Origin: Pseudomonadota bacterium
GTDB lineage: Bacteria > Pseudomonadota > Gammaproteobacteria > Burkholderiales > Burkholderiaceae
Assembly: GCA_963205525.1 (NCBI GenBank)
Contig: CAUJJP010000130.1
Coordinates: 1-61,642, forward strand
Direction: 5' to 3'
DNA length: 61,642 bases
Under the pieces are notes generated by a model that ran no database searches, was not told where the DNA came from, and was given only the letters and a program-made list of their open reading frames with translations. Made by a program: the position numbers and the translations under genes. Positions 27,500-36,348 of this stretch are shown here, piece by piece; position 1 is the stretch's first letter, and each line of letters opens with the position of its first letter.

Positions 27500-27525
27500 G
27501 GTGGGCTGTGCTTCATTCGCGCGAT

Positions 27526-27564
27526 TCGTGCAACGAGCATTCTACAAATTGGCTGTTTATAAAC
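27526..27564. promoter_or_regulatory. LysR/MBL divergent promoter with palindromes
   Basis: TCGT-GCA-ACGA at 27526-27536 and the perfect palindrome GTTTATAAAC at 27555-27564, which contains the best -10-like hexamer (TATAAA, 27558-27563) for the rightward gene. No good -35 is seen, as is usual for activator-dependent LysR targets. This stretch is notably AT-rich for the window. Confidence 0.5.
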
Positions 27565-27618
27565 CGAACCGCAGTCAATAGAGTGCGCTGTTTGCCAGCC
27601 ACACGATTGGAGTCCTGC

Positions 27619-28509
27619 ATGTTCCGTCCCCACACCCTGGCCCGCCACGCACTGGCCTGGCTGACGCTGGGCGTCGTCGCCAGCACCCCGGCCAGCGCCC
27701 AGGTCACGGCGCCGCTGGCGCTCAAGGTCTACAACGCCGGTGCCGCCAGCTTTCACGTCAACGCGGTGGTGGTGAGCGGCCCCACCGAGGCCCTGGTCAT
27801 AGACACCGGCTTCACGCGCGCCGACGCGCTGCGCATCGCCGCCGACGTGCTGGACAGCGGCAAGACGCTCAAGACCATCCTGATCAGCAACGCCGACCCC
27901 GACTACTACTTCGGCGCCGAGACGATCAAGTCGCTGTTCCCGCAGGCCCAGGTGGTGGCCACGCCGGCCGTGCGCGCCCGGATCCAGGCCAAGCTGGCCG
28001 ACAAAGTCGGTTTCTGGGGCCCGAAGATGGGCGCCAACGCGCCGCGCCAGCCCATCGTTCCCGAAGCCCTGGCCGGCACCCGCCTGAGCGTGGACGGCCA
28101 GGCCGTGGAGCTGCGCGGCACCGAGGGCGAACTCGCGCACCGGCCCTATGTCTGGATCCCTTCGCTGCGCGCCATCGCCGGCAACGTGGCCCTGGTGGGC
28201 GGCCTGCACGTCTGGACCGCCGACACCCAGAAGGCATCCGAGCAGCGCGCCTGGCTGGCGCAGCTCGACGAGATGCAGGCCCTGCAACCGGCCCTGGTCG
28301 TGCCCGGCCACATGGCCGCCGGCACCGCGCTGGACGCCTCGGCCATCGCCTACACGCGCGGCTATCTGCAGCGCTTCGAGGCCGAAGTGCCCAAGACCGC
28401 GAACGCCGCCGCGTTGATGCAGGCCATGCAACAGGCCTACCCGCAGGCCGGCCTCGGGATCGCGCTGGACATCGGCGCCAAGGTGGCCAAGGGCGAGATG
28501 AAGTGGTGA
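27619..28509 (+). CDS. Exported metallo-beta-lactamase-fold protein with degenerate metal motif
   Basis: 296 residues. A signal peptide (ALAWLTLGVVASTPASAQ) ends near residue 28. The fold is recognisable from ALVIDTGFTRADALRIAADVLDSGKTLKTILISN, and later GGLHVW and VVPGHMAAG. The usual metal-binding THxHxDH is replaced by SNADPDY at 90-96, so only one Asp of the motif remains; the later histidines persist. It may bind metal differently or have a non-hydrolytic role. ATG 27619 has GGAG seven bases upstream. It is followed by an MFS gene and lies under the divergent LysR. Confidence 0.85.
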   Translation: MFRPHTLARHALAWLTLGVVASTPASAQVTAPLALKVYNAGAASFHVNAVVVSGPTEALVIDTGFTRADALRIAADVLDSGKTLKTILISNADPDYYFGAETIKSLFPQAQVVATPAVRARIQAKLADKVGFWGPKMGANAPRQPIVPEALAGTRLSVDGQAVELRGTEGELAHRPYVWIPSLRAIAGNVALVGGLHVWTADTQKASEQRAWLAQLDEMQALQPALVVPGHMAAGTALDASAIAYTRGYLQRFEAEVPKTANAAALMQAMQQAYPQAGLGIALDIGAKVAKGEMKW

Positions 28510-28551
28510 CCGCGCCCGGCGGCATCCTGGGCCCCGGCTAGAGTCCCGGGG

Positions 28552-29784
28552 ATGAGCGCCGCCAGCGACCGACCGCACCCTTCCCTCGTCCCGCCCGCGC
28601 TGGTGGTCCTGCTTGGCGGCGTCGCCGCCGGGCTGCACATCGGCAAGCTGCCACCGGCGATCCCGGCGCTGCAGCAGGCCCTGGGCCTGTCGCTGCTGCA
28701 GGCCGGCTTTCTGCTGTCGCTGGTGCAGGGCGCGGGCATGTGTGCCGGCGTCGCCTTCGGTGCCCTGGCCGATTCGATGGGGCTGCGCCGCAGCATGCTG
28801 CTCGGCCTGACGCTGCTGGCGCTGGCCAGCACGCTCGGCGGGCTGAGCGAGCAGGTGGCGCTGCTGCTGGCGCTGCGCGCACTGGAAGGATTCGGCTTCC
28901 TGCTCACCGTGCTCGCCGCCCCGGCCCTGCTGCGCCGCCTGGTGGCCCCCGAGCGCCTGAACCTGGTGCTCGGGCTGTGGGGCGCCTACATGCCGCTGGC
29001 CACCGCCTGCGCCCTGCTCGCCGGTCCGCTGTGGATCGCTGAACTCGGCTGGCGCAGCTGGTGGTGGCTGCTGGCTGCACTGAGCGCGGCGATGGCGCTG
29101 TGGCTGGCGCGCGCCGTGCCCGCCCTCGGCACCGGCACGCAGCCGATGGCCGCGCTGGGCGCCCTGCCCCTGACGGCGCGGCTGCGCCAGACCCTGGGCG
29201 CGCGCGGCCCCTGGCTCGCGGCCTGCGCCTTTGCCTGCTACTCCGGCCAGTGGCTGGCGGTGATCGGCTTCCTGCCTGCCATCTACACCCAGGCCGGGGT
29301 CTCGGGGGCGGCCACCGGCGTCCTGACTGCGCTCGTGGCCGGCGTCAACATGGTCGGCAACATCGCCTCCGGCCGTCTGCTGTACCGCGGCCGCCAGCCG
29401 TCCACCCTGCTGGCGGCGGGCTACCTGGCGATGGGGGTGGCGGCGCTGCTGGCGTTTGCCGGCGGCGCCGATGGCGCCTGGCTGCCGGGCTGGCTGCGCT
29501 ACGCAGCGGTGCTCGCGTTCTCGGCCGTCGGCGGGCTGGTGCCAGGCACCTTGTTCACGGTCGGCGTGCGGCTGGCACCCGGCGAGCAGACGGTGTCCAC
29601 CACCCTGGGCTGGATCCAGCAGTGGTCGGCCTTCGGTCAGTTCGCCGGCCCCCCGCTGGTGGCGGCGGTGGCTGCAAGCGTCGGTGGCTGGCAGCTGACC
29701 TGGGTGGTGACGGGTGCGTGCTCGCTCGCCGGGCTGCTGCTGACGGCGGTCATTCGCCGACAGCCGGCACTTGCAACCGGCTGA
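28552..29784 (+). CDS. MFS transporter, CynX/NimT-like
   Basis: 410 residues with about 12 hydrophobic helices. The loop 2-3 signature (GALADSMGLRRSMLLGL) is present. Overall style (LPPAIPALQQALGLSLLQAGFLLSLVQGAGM) matches the cyanate/2-nitroimidazole permease group. It begins 42 bases after the MBL-fold gene and may be in its transcript. The substrate is unknown. GGGG precedes the ATG directly, a weak ribosome site. Confidence 0.88.
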   Translation: MSAASDRPHPSLVPPALVVLLGGVAAGLHIGKLPPAIPALQQALGLSLLQAGFLLSLVQGAGMCAGVAFGALADSMGLRRSMLLGLTLLALASTLGGLSEQVALLLALRALEGFGFLLTVLAAPALLRRLVAPERLNLVLGLWGAYMPLATACALLAGPLWIAELGWRSWWWLLAALSAAMALWLARAVPALGTGTQPMAALGALPLTARLRQTLGARGPWLAACAFACYSGQWLAVIGFLPAIYTQAGVSGAATGVLTALVAGVNMVGNIASGRLLYRGRQPSTLLAAGYLAMGVAALLAFAGGADGAWLPGWLRYAAVLAFSAVGGLVPGTLFTVGVRLAPGEQTVSTTLGWIQQWSAFGQFAGPPLVAAVAASVGGWQLTWVVTGACSLAGLLLTAVIRRQPALATG

Positions 29785-29901
29785 TGCACAGGCCAAAGCG
29801 GGAATTTCTGACGCGACCGCGCATACACATGCCGACACAGCGTTTGACACCCGCCTGCAGGGGCCGAAAAGGGCCACAACACTTCCCGCCTGCCTGGCGC
29901 C

Positions 29902-30936
29902 ATGTCCGAACTGATCGAACGCCTTGCCGACCTGACCGGCTATCGTGACCGTGACGTCCTCGACGTCACCTTGGTCGGGGCCTTGCGCGATCTGCTGCAG
30001 CCGGACTGCGCCACCATCTACCGCCCGGTGGGCACGCCGGGTCAGCAGCACTGGCTGACCCGCGCCCGTCTGCGCCGCCACGAACACACGCCGCGTGCAG
30101 ACTCGCTGTGGTCGGCGCCGGAGGACTTGCCGCCCCTGCACGCCCTGCCGCTGCACCGGCAGTGCCTGCTCGAACACCTGGCCACGAGCACCGAGATCGA
30201 CGGCGGCTGGCTGCACCTGTTCCCCCTGAGCAGCGAACACGAGATCAGCGGCGTGCTGGAGCTGCGCAGCGGCGTGGCCCTGGACGAGACGGCACAACGT
30301 CTGGTGAGCGGCATCCTGCGCGTGTACCGCAACTTCCAGGGCCTGCTGGACTACAGCGAGTGCGACACCCTGACCGGGCTGCTGAACCGCAAGACCTTCG
30401 ACGGCTCCTTCCTGCGCGTGACCACGCCCGACGGCTTCACCTGCGGCGAGAAGCGCTGCAAGTCGGGCCGCCGCAGGCAGCCGGTGACGAGCGCCTGGCT
30501 GGGGGTGGTCGACATCGACCACTTCAAGCGCGTGAACGACACCCACGGCCACCTGATCGGCGACGAGGTGCTGCTGCTGCTGTCACGCCTGATGCGCGGC
30601 AGCTTTCGCTACCAGGACCTGCTGTACCGCTTCGGCGGCGAAGAATTCGTGGTCCTGATGCGCTGCAGCGACACGGCCCAGGCCGCACGCGTGTTCGAGC
30701 GCATGCGCGGCAACGTCGAGCTCTATGAATTCCCGCGCGTGGGCCGCATCACGGTGAGCATAGGCTTCACCCAGGTCAGGGCGGGCGACACGCCGGCCGC
30801 CGCCTTCGAGCGCGCCGATAAGGCGGTCTACCACGCCAAGAACAGCGGCCGCAACCAGGTCGCCCTGCACGAAAGCCTGATCGAGAGCGGCGCCCTCGTC
30901 GACGAGTCGCACGTCGGCGACATGGAACTGTTCTAG
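29902..30936 (+). CDS. Diguanylate cyclase, GAF-like N-terminus
   Basis: 344 residues, soluble. The first 145 residues look like a GAF-type sensor (LQPDCATIYRPVG, GWLHLFPLSSEHEISGVLELRS). The GGDEF domain has DIDHFKRVNDTHGHLIGDEV, RFGGEEF and an I-site RYQD five residues before it. A Cys/Lys/Arg-rich insert of about 25 residues (CGEKRCKSGRRRQ) interrupts the start of the domain and could bind metal or nucleic acid. A consensus -35, TTGACA at 29844-29849, lies upstream, but the -10 is poor. It is the third cyclic-di-GMP enzyme within 8 kb. Confidence 0.9.
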   Translation: MSELIERLADLTGYRDRDVLDVTLVGALRDLLQPDCATIYRPVGTPGQQHWLTRARLRRHEHTPRADSLWSAPEDLPPLHALPLHRQCLLEHLATSTEIDGGWLHLFPLSSEHEISGVLELRSGVALDETAQRLVSGILRVYRNFQGLLDYSECDTLTGLLNRKTFDGSFLRVTTPDGFTCGEKRCKSGRRRQPVTSAWLGVVDIDHFKRVNDTHGHLIGDEVLLLLSRLMRGSFRYQDLLYRFGGEEFVVLMRCSDTAQAARVFERMRGNVELYEFPRVGRITVSIGFTQVRAGDTPAAAFERADKAVYHAKNSGRNQVALHESLIESGALVDESHVGDMELF

Positions 30937-30967
30937 CGCCTGCGCGGCCTGCGCGGCCGGCGCGGAG

Positions 30968-31444
30968 TCAGCACGCAGCCTCGGCGCGAGGACTGCCGCG
31001 CACCCGGAAATGGCGCACGAAGCCGAACCGGCGATGCACGCCGCGCGGCTCGCCCAACCATGGCAAGCGCCTGGCCGGGCCGTCCAGCAGCTCGACCACC
31101 CAATCGGTGGCGCCGAAGAATCGGAAACTGACCGCCCGCGGCGGCATGAGCCTGAGCAGTTCGAACGAGCCGGTGGCGTACATCCAGCTCAGGGTCGCGG
31201 AATCGACGAGCGCCAGGTCCTGGTCGAGCAGGTGGATGCGCAAGGCGTCCTCCTGCGGCACATCGTCCGACAGGAAGAGCAGATAGCGATCGTCGACACG
31301 AAATGCGGCCTCCAGCACCAGTCCGGCCAAGGCCTGGGGCACCTGGCGATCCCCGATCCGGATCTCGCTGGCCGGCACGCCGTCCGCACCGGTGACGGGG
31401 TGCGGTCGCAAGCTCACTTGATCGCTGGGCAAGGGCTCAATCAT
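30968..31444 (-). CDS. Hypothetical protein
   Basis: 158 residues with no family I recognise. The protein has a credible alternation of hydrophobic and charged residues (AGLVLEAAFRVDDRYLLFLSDDVPQEDALRIHLLDQDLALVDSA reads as a beta-rich domain), and a basic, aromatic C-terminal part (RGVHRRFGFVRHFRVRG). No signal or membrane helix. CGGAG precedes ATG 31444. It converges on the diguanylate cyclase, 31 bases apart. Confidence 0.7.
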   Translation of the reverse strand: MIEPLPSDQVSLRPHPVTGADGVPASEIRIGDRQVPQALAGLVLEAAFRVDDRYLLFLSDDVPQEDALRIHLLDQDLALVDSATLSWMYATGSFELLRLMPPRAVSFRFFGATDWVVELLDGPARRLPWLGEPRGVHRRFGFVRHFRVRGSPRAEAAC

Positions 31445-31520
31445 CCTAGCTCCGGCAGTTGGACGCGCCCGAGCGGGCTGCGCTGCGGGGTGCTGGCAAG
31501 ACGCGACGACGCTGCGGGCT

Positions 31521-31628
31521 CATGCCCGCGAGGAGGAGCAACGCCGCCAGCGCGACGCAGCGTGGCTCGATCGGGTGCGTAGCGAGCTCACCCAGGAGGT
31601 GATTGCTGCCGTGGCTACAAGTGCTTGA
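31521..31628 (+). pseudogene. Possible C-terminal gene remnant
   Basis: A 35-codon open stretch reads as plausible protein (AREEEQRRQRDAAWLDRVR, then SELTQEVIAAVATSA) ending in TGA, but no start codon or conserved upstream part is in frame. Its third-codon-position GC is about 69%, well below the neighbouring genes. It may be a relic of a lost gene between the hypothetical protein and lnt, or chance. The rest of the 272-base gap (31445-31716) shows nothing else I can name except the hairpin before lnt. Confidence 0.25.
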
Positions 31629-31695
31629 GAACACGGACGGATCCCGCGCCGATGAGCGGTCAACTGCCGGATCTGGGTTGAACCGCCTGCGCGGC

Positions 31696-31716
31696 GGGCT
31701 GCCCCTGGGGCAGCCC
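31696..31716. promoter_or_regulatory. Perfect palindrome abutting the lnt start codon
   Basis: GGGCTGCCC-CTG-GGGCAGCCC forms a 9-bp all-matched stem with a three-base loop (10-bp arms around one T). Its last base is the one before the lnt ATG at 31717, so the whole ribosome-binding region of that start would be sequestered in RNA. Confidence 0.65.
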
Positions 31717-33210
31717 ATGCGGGGGCTCGGGCGGTTTCCCCTTTGGCCGCTGCTGCTGGCGGCGCTCGGCGCCCTGCAGACCCTGGCCTATGTGCATACC
31801 GCCGCCTGGCCGCTGCCGCTGCTGGCGCTGGCGCTGCTGGCGGCGGCGCTGGCGCGCGTGCGGCCGGGGCAGGCGGCTTGGCTGGGCTGGGCCTTCGGCT
31901 GCGGCTGGCTGGGCGCCGGCACCTGGTGGCTGTTCGTCAGCATGCACCGCTACGGCGGCATCGCCGCGCCGGCGGCGGCGGCGGCGGTGGCGCTGCTCGC
32001 CGCCGCGCTGGCGCTGTACCTGGCGCTGGCGATGGCCGCTTACGTGCGCTGGCGGCGCGGCCGGGCCTTGCCCGACGCGCTGCTGTTCGCCGCCCTGTGG
32101 CTGCTCGCCGAGCTCGCGCGCGGCCTGCTGTTCACCGGCTTTCCCTGGCTCGCCTTCGGCTACGCGCAGATCGACGGCCCGCTGGCCAAGCTGCTGCCGC
32201 TGGTCGGGGTGTACGGCGTCGGCGCGCTGGCGGCGGCGCTGGCGGCGGCGCTGGCCGCCGGCTGGCGCGCGCGCGCGCTGGCGCTGGGCGTGCTCGCGCT
32301 GGCGGCGCTGGCACCCACCCCGAGCTTCACGCGGCCGGCCGGCAGCCTGACGCTGGCGCTGCTGCAGCCCAACGTGGCGCAGGACGAGAAGTTCGCCGCC
32401 GACCGCATGCCGCAGACCCTGGCCTGGGTGGCGCAGACCCTGGGCGCGGCCGATGCGCAGCTCGTCGTCGCCCCCGAGACGGCGGTGCCGCTGCTGCCCG
32501 ACCAGCTCGCCGAGCTCGCGCCCGGCTATTTCGAGGCCCTGCAGGCGCGCTTTGCCAGCGGCGCTCAGGCGGCGCTGGTGGGCATGCCGCTGGGCAGCTT
32601 CGAGGCCGGCTACACCAACTCGGTGCTCGGACTGTCGGCGCAGACCGCGCGCCAGCCCTACCGCTACGACAAGCACCACCTGGTGCCCTTCGGCGAGTTC
32701 ATCCCGGCCGGCTTCCGCTGGTTCACCGACGCGATGGGGATCCCGCTCGGCGACTTCACGCCCGGGCCGGCGCCGGCACCTTCGTTCGCCTTTGCCGGCC
32801 AGCGCATCGCCCCCAACATCTGCTACGAGGACTTGTTCGGCGCCGAGCTGGCGCTTCGCTTCGCGCAGTCGGCGAGCGCGCCGACCCTGCTCGTGAACCT
32901 GAGCAACATCGGCTGGTTCGGCGACACGGTGGCGGTGCCGCAGCACCTGAACATCTCGCGCGCGCGCAGCCTGGAGCTGCAGCGCCCGATGCTGCGCGCC
33001 ACCAACACCGGCGCCACCGCGGTCGTCGACCACGAGGGCCGGGTGATCGCCAGCCTGGCGCCGTTCACGCGCGGCGTGCTGCGGGCGCAGGCCGAGGGCA
33101 GGGAAGGCCTGACGCCCTACGCCTGGTGGGCCTCGCGTGCCGGTTCCTGGCCGCTGCTGGCGCTGGCGCTGCTGCTGGCCGGCGCCTGTGCGCGCCGCAG
33201 CGACAAATAG
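31717..33210 (+). CDS. lnt: Apolipoprotein N-acyltransferase
   Basis: 497-residue inner-membrane enzyme adding the third acyl chain to lipoproteins. Hydrophobic helices fill residues 5-210, then a periplasmic nitrilase domain with the triad Glu (VVAPETAVPL), Lys (YRYDKHHLVPFGEF) and Cys (PNICYEDLFG), then a final C-terminal helix. ATG 31717 gives the usual short N-terminus before the first helix; the frame is open to 31603 but with non-conserved sequence. The corC gene often upstream in relatives is missing. Start choice matters because a strong hairpin abuts it. Confidence 0.95.
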   Translation: MRGLGRFPLWPLLLAALGALQTLAYVHTAAWPLPLLALALLAAALARVRPGQAAWLGWAFGCGWLGAGTWWLFVSMHRYGGIAAPAAAAAVALLAAALALYLALAMAAYVRWRRGRALPDALLFAALWLLAELARGLLFTGFPWLAFGYAQIDGPLAKLLPLVGVYGVGALAAALAAALAAGWRARALALGVLALAALAPTPSFTRPAGSLTLALLQPNVAQDEKFAADRMPQTLAWVAQTLGAADAQLVVAPETAVPLLPDQLAELAPGYFEALQARFASGAQAALVGMPLGSFEAGYTNSVLGLSAQTARQPYRYDKHHLVPFGEFIPAGFRWFTDAMGIPLGDFTPGPAPAPSFAFAGQRIAPNICYEDLFGAELALRFAQSASAPTLLVNLSNIGWFGDTVAVPQHLNISRARSLELQRPMLRATNTGATAVVDHEGRVIASLAPFTRGVLRAQAEGREGLTPYAWWASRAGSWPLLALALLLAGACARRSDK

Positions 33211-33243
33211 AATGAAGGGTTTGCAGTCGCCGGCCCCGCAGCC

Positions 33244-34194
33244 ATGCTCACCTTCCAGCAGATCATCCTGAAGCTGCAGTCCTACTGGGACGCGCAGGGC
33301 TGCGCCCTGCTGCAGCCCTACGACATGGAGGTCGGCGCCGGCACCAGCCACACCGCCACCTTCCTGCGCGCGCTCGGCCCCGAGCCCTGGAAGGCGGCCT
33401 ATGTGCAGCCCAGCCGGCGCCCCAAGGACGGCCGCTACGGCGACAACCCGAACCGCCTGCAGCACTACTACCAGTACCAGGTGGTGCTCAAGCCGGCGCC
33501 GGCCGACATCCTGGACCTCTACCTGGGCAGCCTGCAGGCGCTGGGTTTCGACCTGCGCGCGAACGACGTGCGCTTCGTCGAGGACGACTGGGAGAACCCC
33601 ACCCTGGGCGCCTGGGGACTGGGCTGGGAGGTCTGGCTCAACGGCATGGAGGTGACCCAGTTCACCTACTTCCAGCAGGTCGGCGGCATCGACTGCAAGC
33701 CCGTCACCGGCGAGATCACCTACGGCCTGGAGCGGCTGGCGATGTACCTCCAGGGGGTGGAGAACGTCTACGACCTGGTGTGGACCGAGTCGGCGCCGGC
33801 GGAGGGCTCGGACCGCCCCGGCCGACTGCTCTACCGCGACGTCTACCACCAGAACGAGGTCGAGCAAAGCCGCTACAACTTCGAGCACAGCGACGTCGAT
33901 TTCCTGCTCGGCGCCTTCTCCGCCCACGAGCGCCAGGCGCGCCACCTGGTGGGCGAGCAGCTCGCCCTGCCGGCCTACGAACAGGTGCTGAAGGCGGCGC
34001 ACACCTTCAACCTGCTGGACGCGCGCGGCGCGATCAGCGTCACCGAGCGCGCGGCCTACATCGGGCGCATCCGCAACCTCGCGCGCAGCGTGGCGCAGAG
34101 CTATCTGGACAGCCGCGCGCGGCTGGGCTTCCCGCTCGCGCCGCGGCCCTGGGCCGACGCCGTGCTGGCGCAACTGGCGAAGAAGGCGGCCTGA
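33244..34194 (+). CDS. glyQ: Glycyl-tRNA synthetase alpha subunit
   Basis: 316 residues, the catalytic alpha chain of the bacterial alpha2beta2 enzyme. It shows the typical start [31 protein letters not shown], then [29 protein letters not shown] and [17 protein letters not shown] at 33208-33213, across the lnt stop, could be a -10 box. It overlaps glyS by one base (TGATG), which suits equal synthesis of the two chains. Confidence 0.98.
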   Translation: MLTFQQIILKLQSYWDAQGCALLQPYDMEVGAGTSHTATFLRALGPEPWKAAYVQPSRRPKDGRYGDNPNRLQHYYQYQVVLKPAPADILDLYLGSLQALGFDLRANDVRFVEDDWENPTLGAWGLGWEVWLNGMEVTQFTYFQQVGGIDCKPVTGEITYGLERLAMYLQGVENVYDLVWTESAPAEGSDRPGRLLYRDVYHQNEVEQSRYNFEHSDVDFLLGAFSAHERQARHLVGEQLALPAYEQVLKAAHTFNLLDARGAISVTERAAYIGRIRNLARSVAQSYLDSRARLGFPLAPRPWADAVLAQLAKKAA

Positions 34195-36335
34195 TGTCCA
34201 CCACCCGCAACCTGCTGGTCGAGCTGCTGGTCGAGGAACTGCCGCCGAAGGCGCTGCAGGCGCTGGGCGACGCCTTCGGCCATACCCTGGCCGCCGCCCT
34301 GCGCCGCCAGGGCCTGGCCGACCAGCACTCGGCGCTGAACGTCTTCGCCAGCCCGCGCCGGCTCGCCGCGCATCTCAGCCACGTCGCGGCGGTGGCGGCC
34401 GACAAGCCGGTCTCGGTGAAGCTGATGCCGGTGGCGGTGGGCCTGGCGGCCGATGGCACACCGAGCGCCGCGCTGCTCAAGAAGCTCGCCGCCCTGGGCG
34501 CCGACGCGAGCGCCCTGCCCACGCTGCAGCGGCGCCCGGACGGCAAGGCCGAGGCCTTGTTCCTCGACACCGTGGTGGCGGGCGCGACCCTGGCCGCCGG
34601 GCTGCAGGTGGCGCTGGACGAGGCGATCGCCGCCCTGCCCATCCCCAAGCTCATGCAGTACCAGCTTGCCGACGGCTGGAGCGACGTGCGCTTCGTGCGC
34701 CCGGCGCACGGCCTGGTGGCGCTGCACGGCGCCGAGGTGGTGCCGGTGCAGGCGCTGGGCCTGCAGGCCGGGCGCCAGACCAGCGGCCACCGCTTCGAGG
34801 CCGCGATGGACCCGGTGTCCCTGCTCGACGCCGACCACTACGAACGCCAGCTGCTCGAACAAGGCGCGGTGATCGCCGGCTTCACGGCGCGCCGCGACGA
34901 GATCCGGCGCCAGCTCGCCGCCGCCGCGGCGGCCGAGCAGCTGCAGCCGATCGACGCCCCGGCCCTGCTCGACGAGGTCACGGCGCTGGTGGAACGCCCG
35001 CGCGTGCTGGTCTGCCGCTTCGAGGACGAGTTTCTCGCCGTGCCGCCGGAATGCCTCATCCTGACGATGAAGGCGAACCAGAAGTACTTCCCGCTCGTCG
35101 ACGCCCAGGGCAGGCTGACGAACCGCTTCCTGGTCGTCAGCAACATCGACCCGGCGGACCCGTCGGCGGTGGTGCAGGGCAACGAGCGCGTGGTGCGCCC
35201 GCGGCTGGCGGACGCCAAGTTCTTCTTCGACCAGGACCGCAGGCGCAGCCTGGCCTCGCGCGTGCCGCAGCTCGCCCGGGTGGTCTACCACGGCAAGCTC
35301 GGCAGCCAGGGCGAGCGCGTCGAACGCGTGCGCCGCATCGCGCGCCAGGTCGGCGAGACGCTCGGCGGCGCGGCCCTGGCCGGGCTCGCCGAGGAAGCCG
35401 CCACCCTGGCCAAGGCCGACCTGCTGACCGACAGGGTCGGCGAGTTCCCCGAGCTGCAAGGCATCATGGGCGCCTACTACGCGCGCCACGACGGCCTGGG
35501 CGAGGCGGTGGCGGACGCGATCGAGGACCACTACCGCCCGCGCTTTGCCGGCGACGCCCTGCCGCGCGGCGAGGTCGGGCTGGTGGTCGCGCTGGCCGAC
35601 AAGCTGGAAACCCTGGCCGGGCTGTTCGGCATCGGCGAACGCCCCACCGGCGACAAGGACCCGTTCGCCCTGCGCCGCCACGCGCTGGGGGTGATACGCA
35701 TGCTCGTCGAGCGCGACCTGCCGCTGGCCCTGCCGGCGCTGGTGGCGACCGCGTTCGCCGCCTTCCCGGCCGGCCACGGCGCGGCGCAGGCCGAGCTGCA
35801 GCACTTCGTCCAGGAGCGTCTGGTGGGCCATCTGCGCGAGCTGGGCTACAGCGCGCAGGAGGTCGACGCCGTGGTCGCCCTGCGCCCCGATCGCTGGGGC
35901 AGCCTGCCGCGCCGCCTGGCCGCCGTGCGCGCATTCGCCGCGCTGCCCGAGGCGGCGTCGCTGGCGGCGGCCAACAAGCGCGTCGGCAACATCCTGCGCA
36001 AGAGCGGAGACAAGGGCGGCGACAAGAGCGACGACAAGGGCGATGAGCTGCCGCAGGGCGCTCCCGACCCGGCGCTGTACGTCGAGGACGCCGAGCGCGC
36101 GCTGGCCGCCGCGCTGGCCGAGGTCGCGCCGCGTGCCGAAGCCGCCTTCGCGCAAGGCGACTACGCAGCCAGCCTGCAGGCGCTGGCGGCGCTGAGGGCG
36201 CCGGTGGACGCCTTCTTCGACGCCGTGATGGTGAACAGCGAGGACGCGGCGCTGCGGCGCAACCGGCTGGCCCTGCTGGCGGCGCTGCACGCGGCGATGA
36301 ACCAGGTCGCCGACCTGTCGCGCCTGGCGGCCTGA
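34194..36335 (+). CDS. glyS: Glycyl-tRNA synthetase beta subunit
   Basis: 713 residues; tRNA-recognition and anticodon-binding chain. Typical N-terminus (LLVELLVEELPPKALQALG), IPKLMQYQLADGWSDVRFVRPAHGLVALHG and the HD-like region with FGIGERPTGDKDPFALRRHALG. Between NILRK and the C-terminal anticodon domain is an inserted low-complexity run (residues about 603-618, GDKGGDKSDDKGDE) encoded by 12-bp repeats at 36000-36047. This lies at a surface linker and should be tolerated. Confidence 0.97.
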   Translation: MSTTRNLLVELLVEELPPKALQALGDAFGHTLAAALRRQGLADQHSALNVFASPRRLAAHLSHVAAVAADKPVSVKLMPVAVGLAADGTPSAALLKKLAALGADASALPTLQRRPDGKAEALFLDTVVAGATLAAGLQVALDEAIAALPIPKLMQYQLADGWSDVRFVRPAHGLVALHGAEVVPVQALGLQAGRQTSGHRFEAAMDPVSLLDADHYERQLLEQGAVIAGFTARRDEIRRQLAAAAAAEQLQPIDAPALLDEVTALVERPRVLVCRFEDEFLAVPPECLILTMKANQKYFPLVDAQGRLTNRFLVVSNIDPADPSAVVQGNERVVRPRLADAKFFFDQDRRRSLASRVPQLARVVYHGKLGSQGERVERVRRIARQVGETLGGAALAGLAEEAATLAKADLLTDRVGEFPELQGIMGAYYARHDGLGEAVADAIEDHYRPRFAGDALPRGEVGLVVALADKLETLAGLFGIGERPTGDKDPFALRRHALGVIRMLVERDLPLALPALVATAFAAFPAGHGAAQAELQHFVQERLVGHLRELGYSAQEVDAVVALRPDRWGSLPRRLAAVRAFAALPEAASLAAANKRVGNILRKSGDKGGDKSDDKGDELPQGAPDPALYVEDAERALAAALAEVAPRAEAAFAQGDYAASLQALAALRAPVDAFFDAVMVNSEDAALRRNRLALLAALHAAMNQVADLSRLAA

Positions 36336-36348
36336 AGCGAGACGCACC

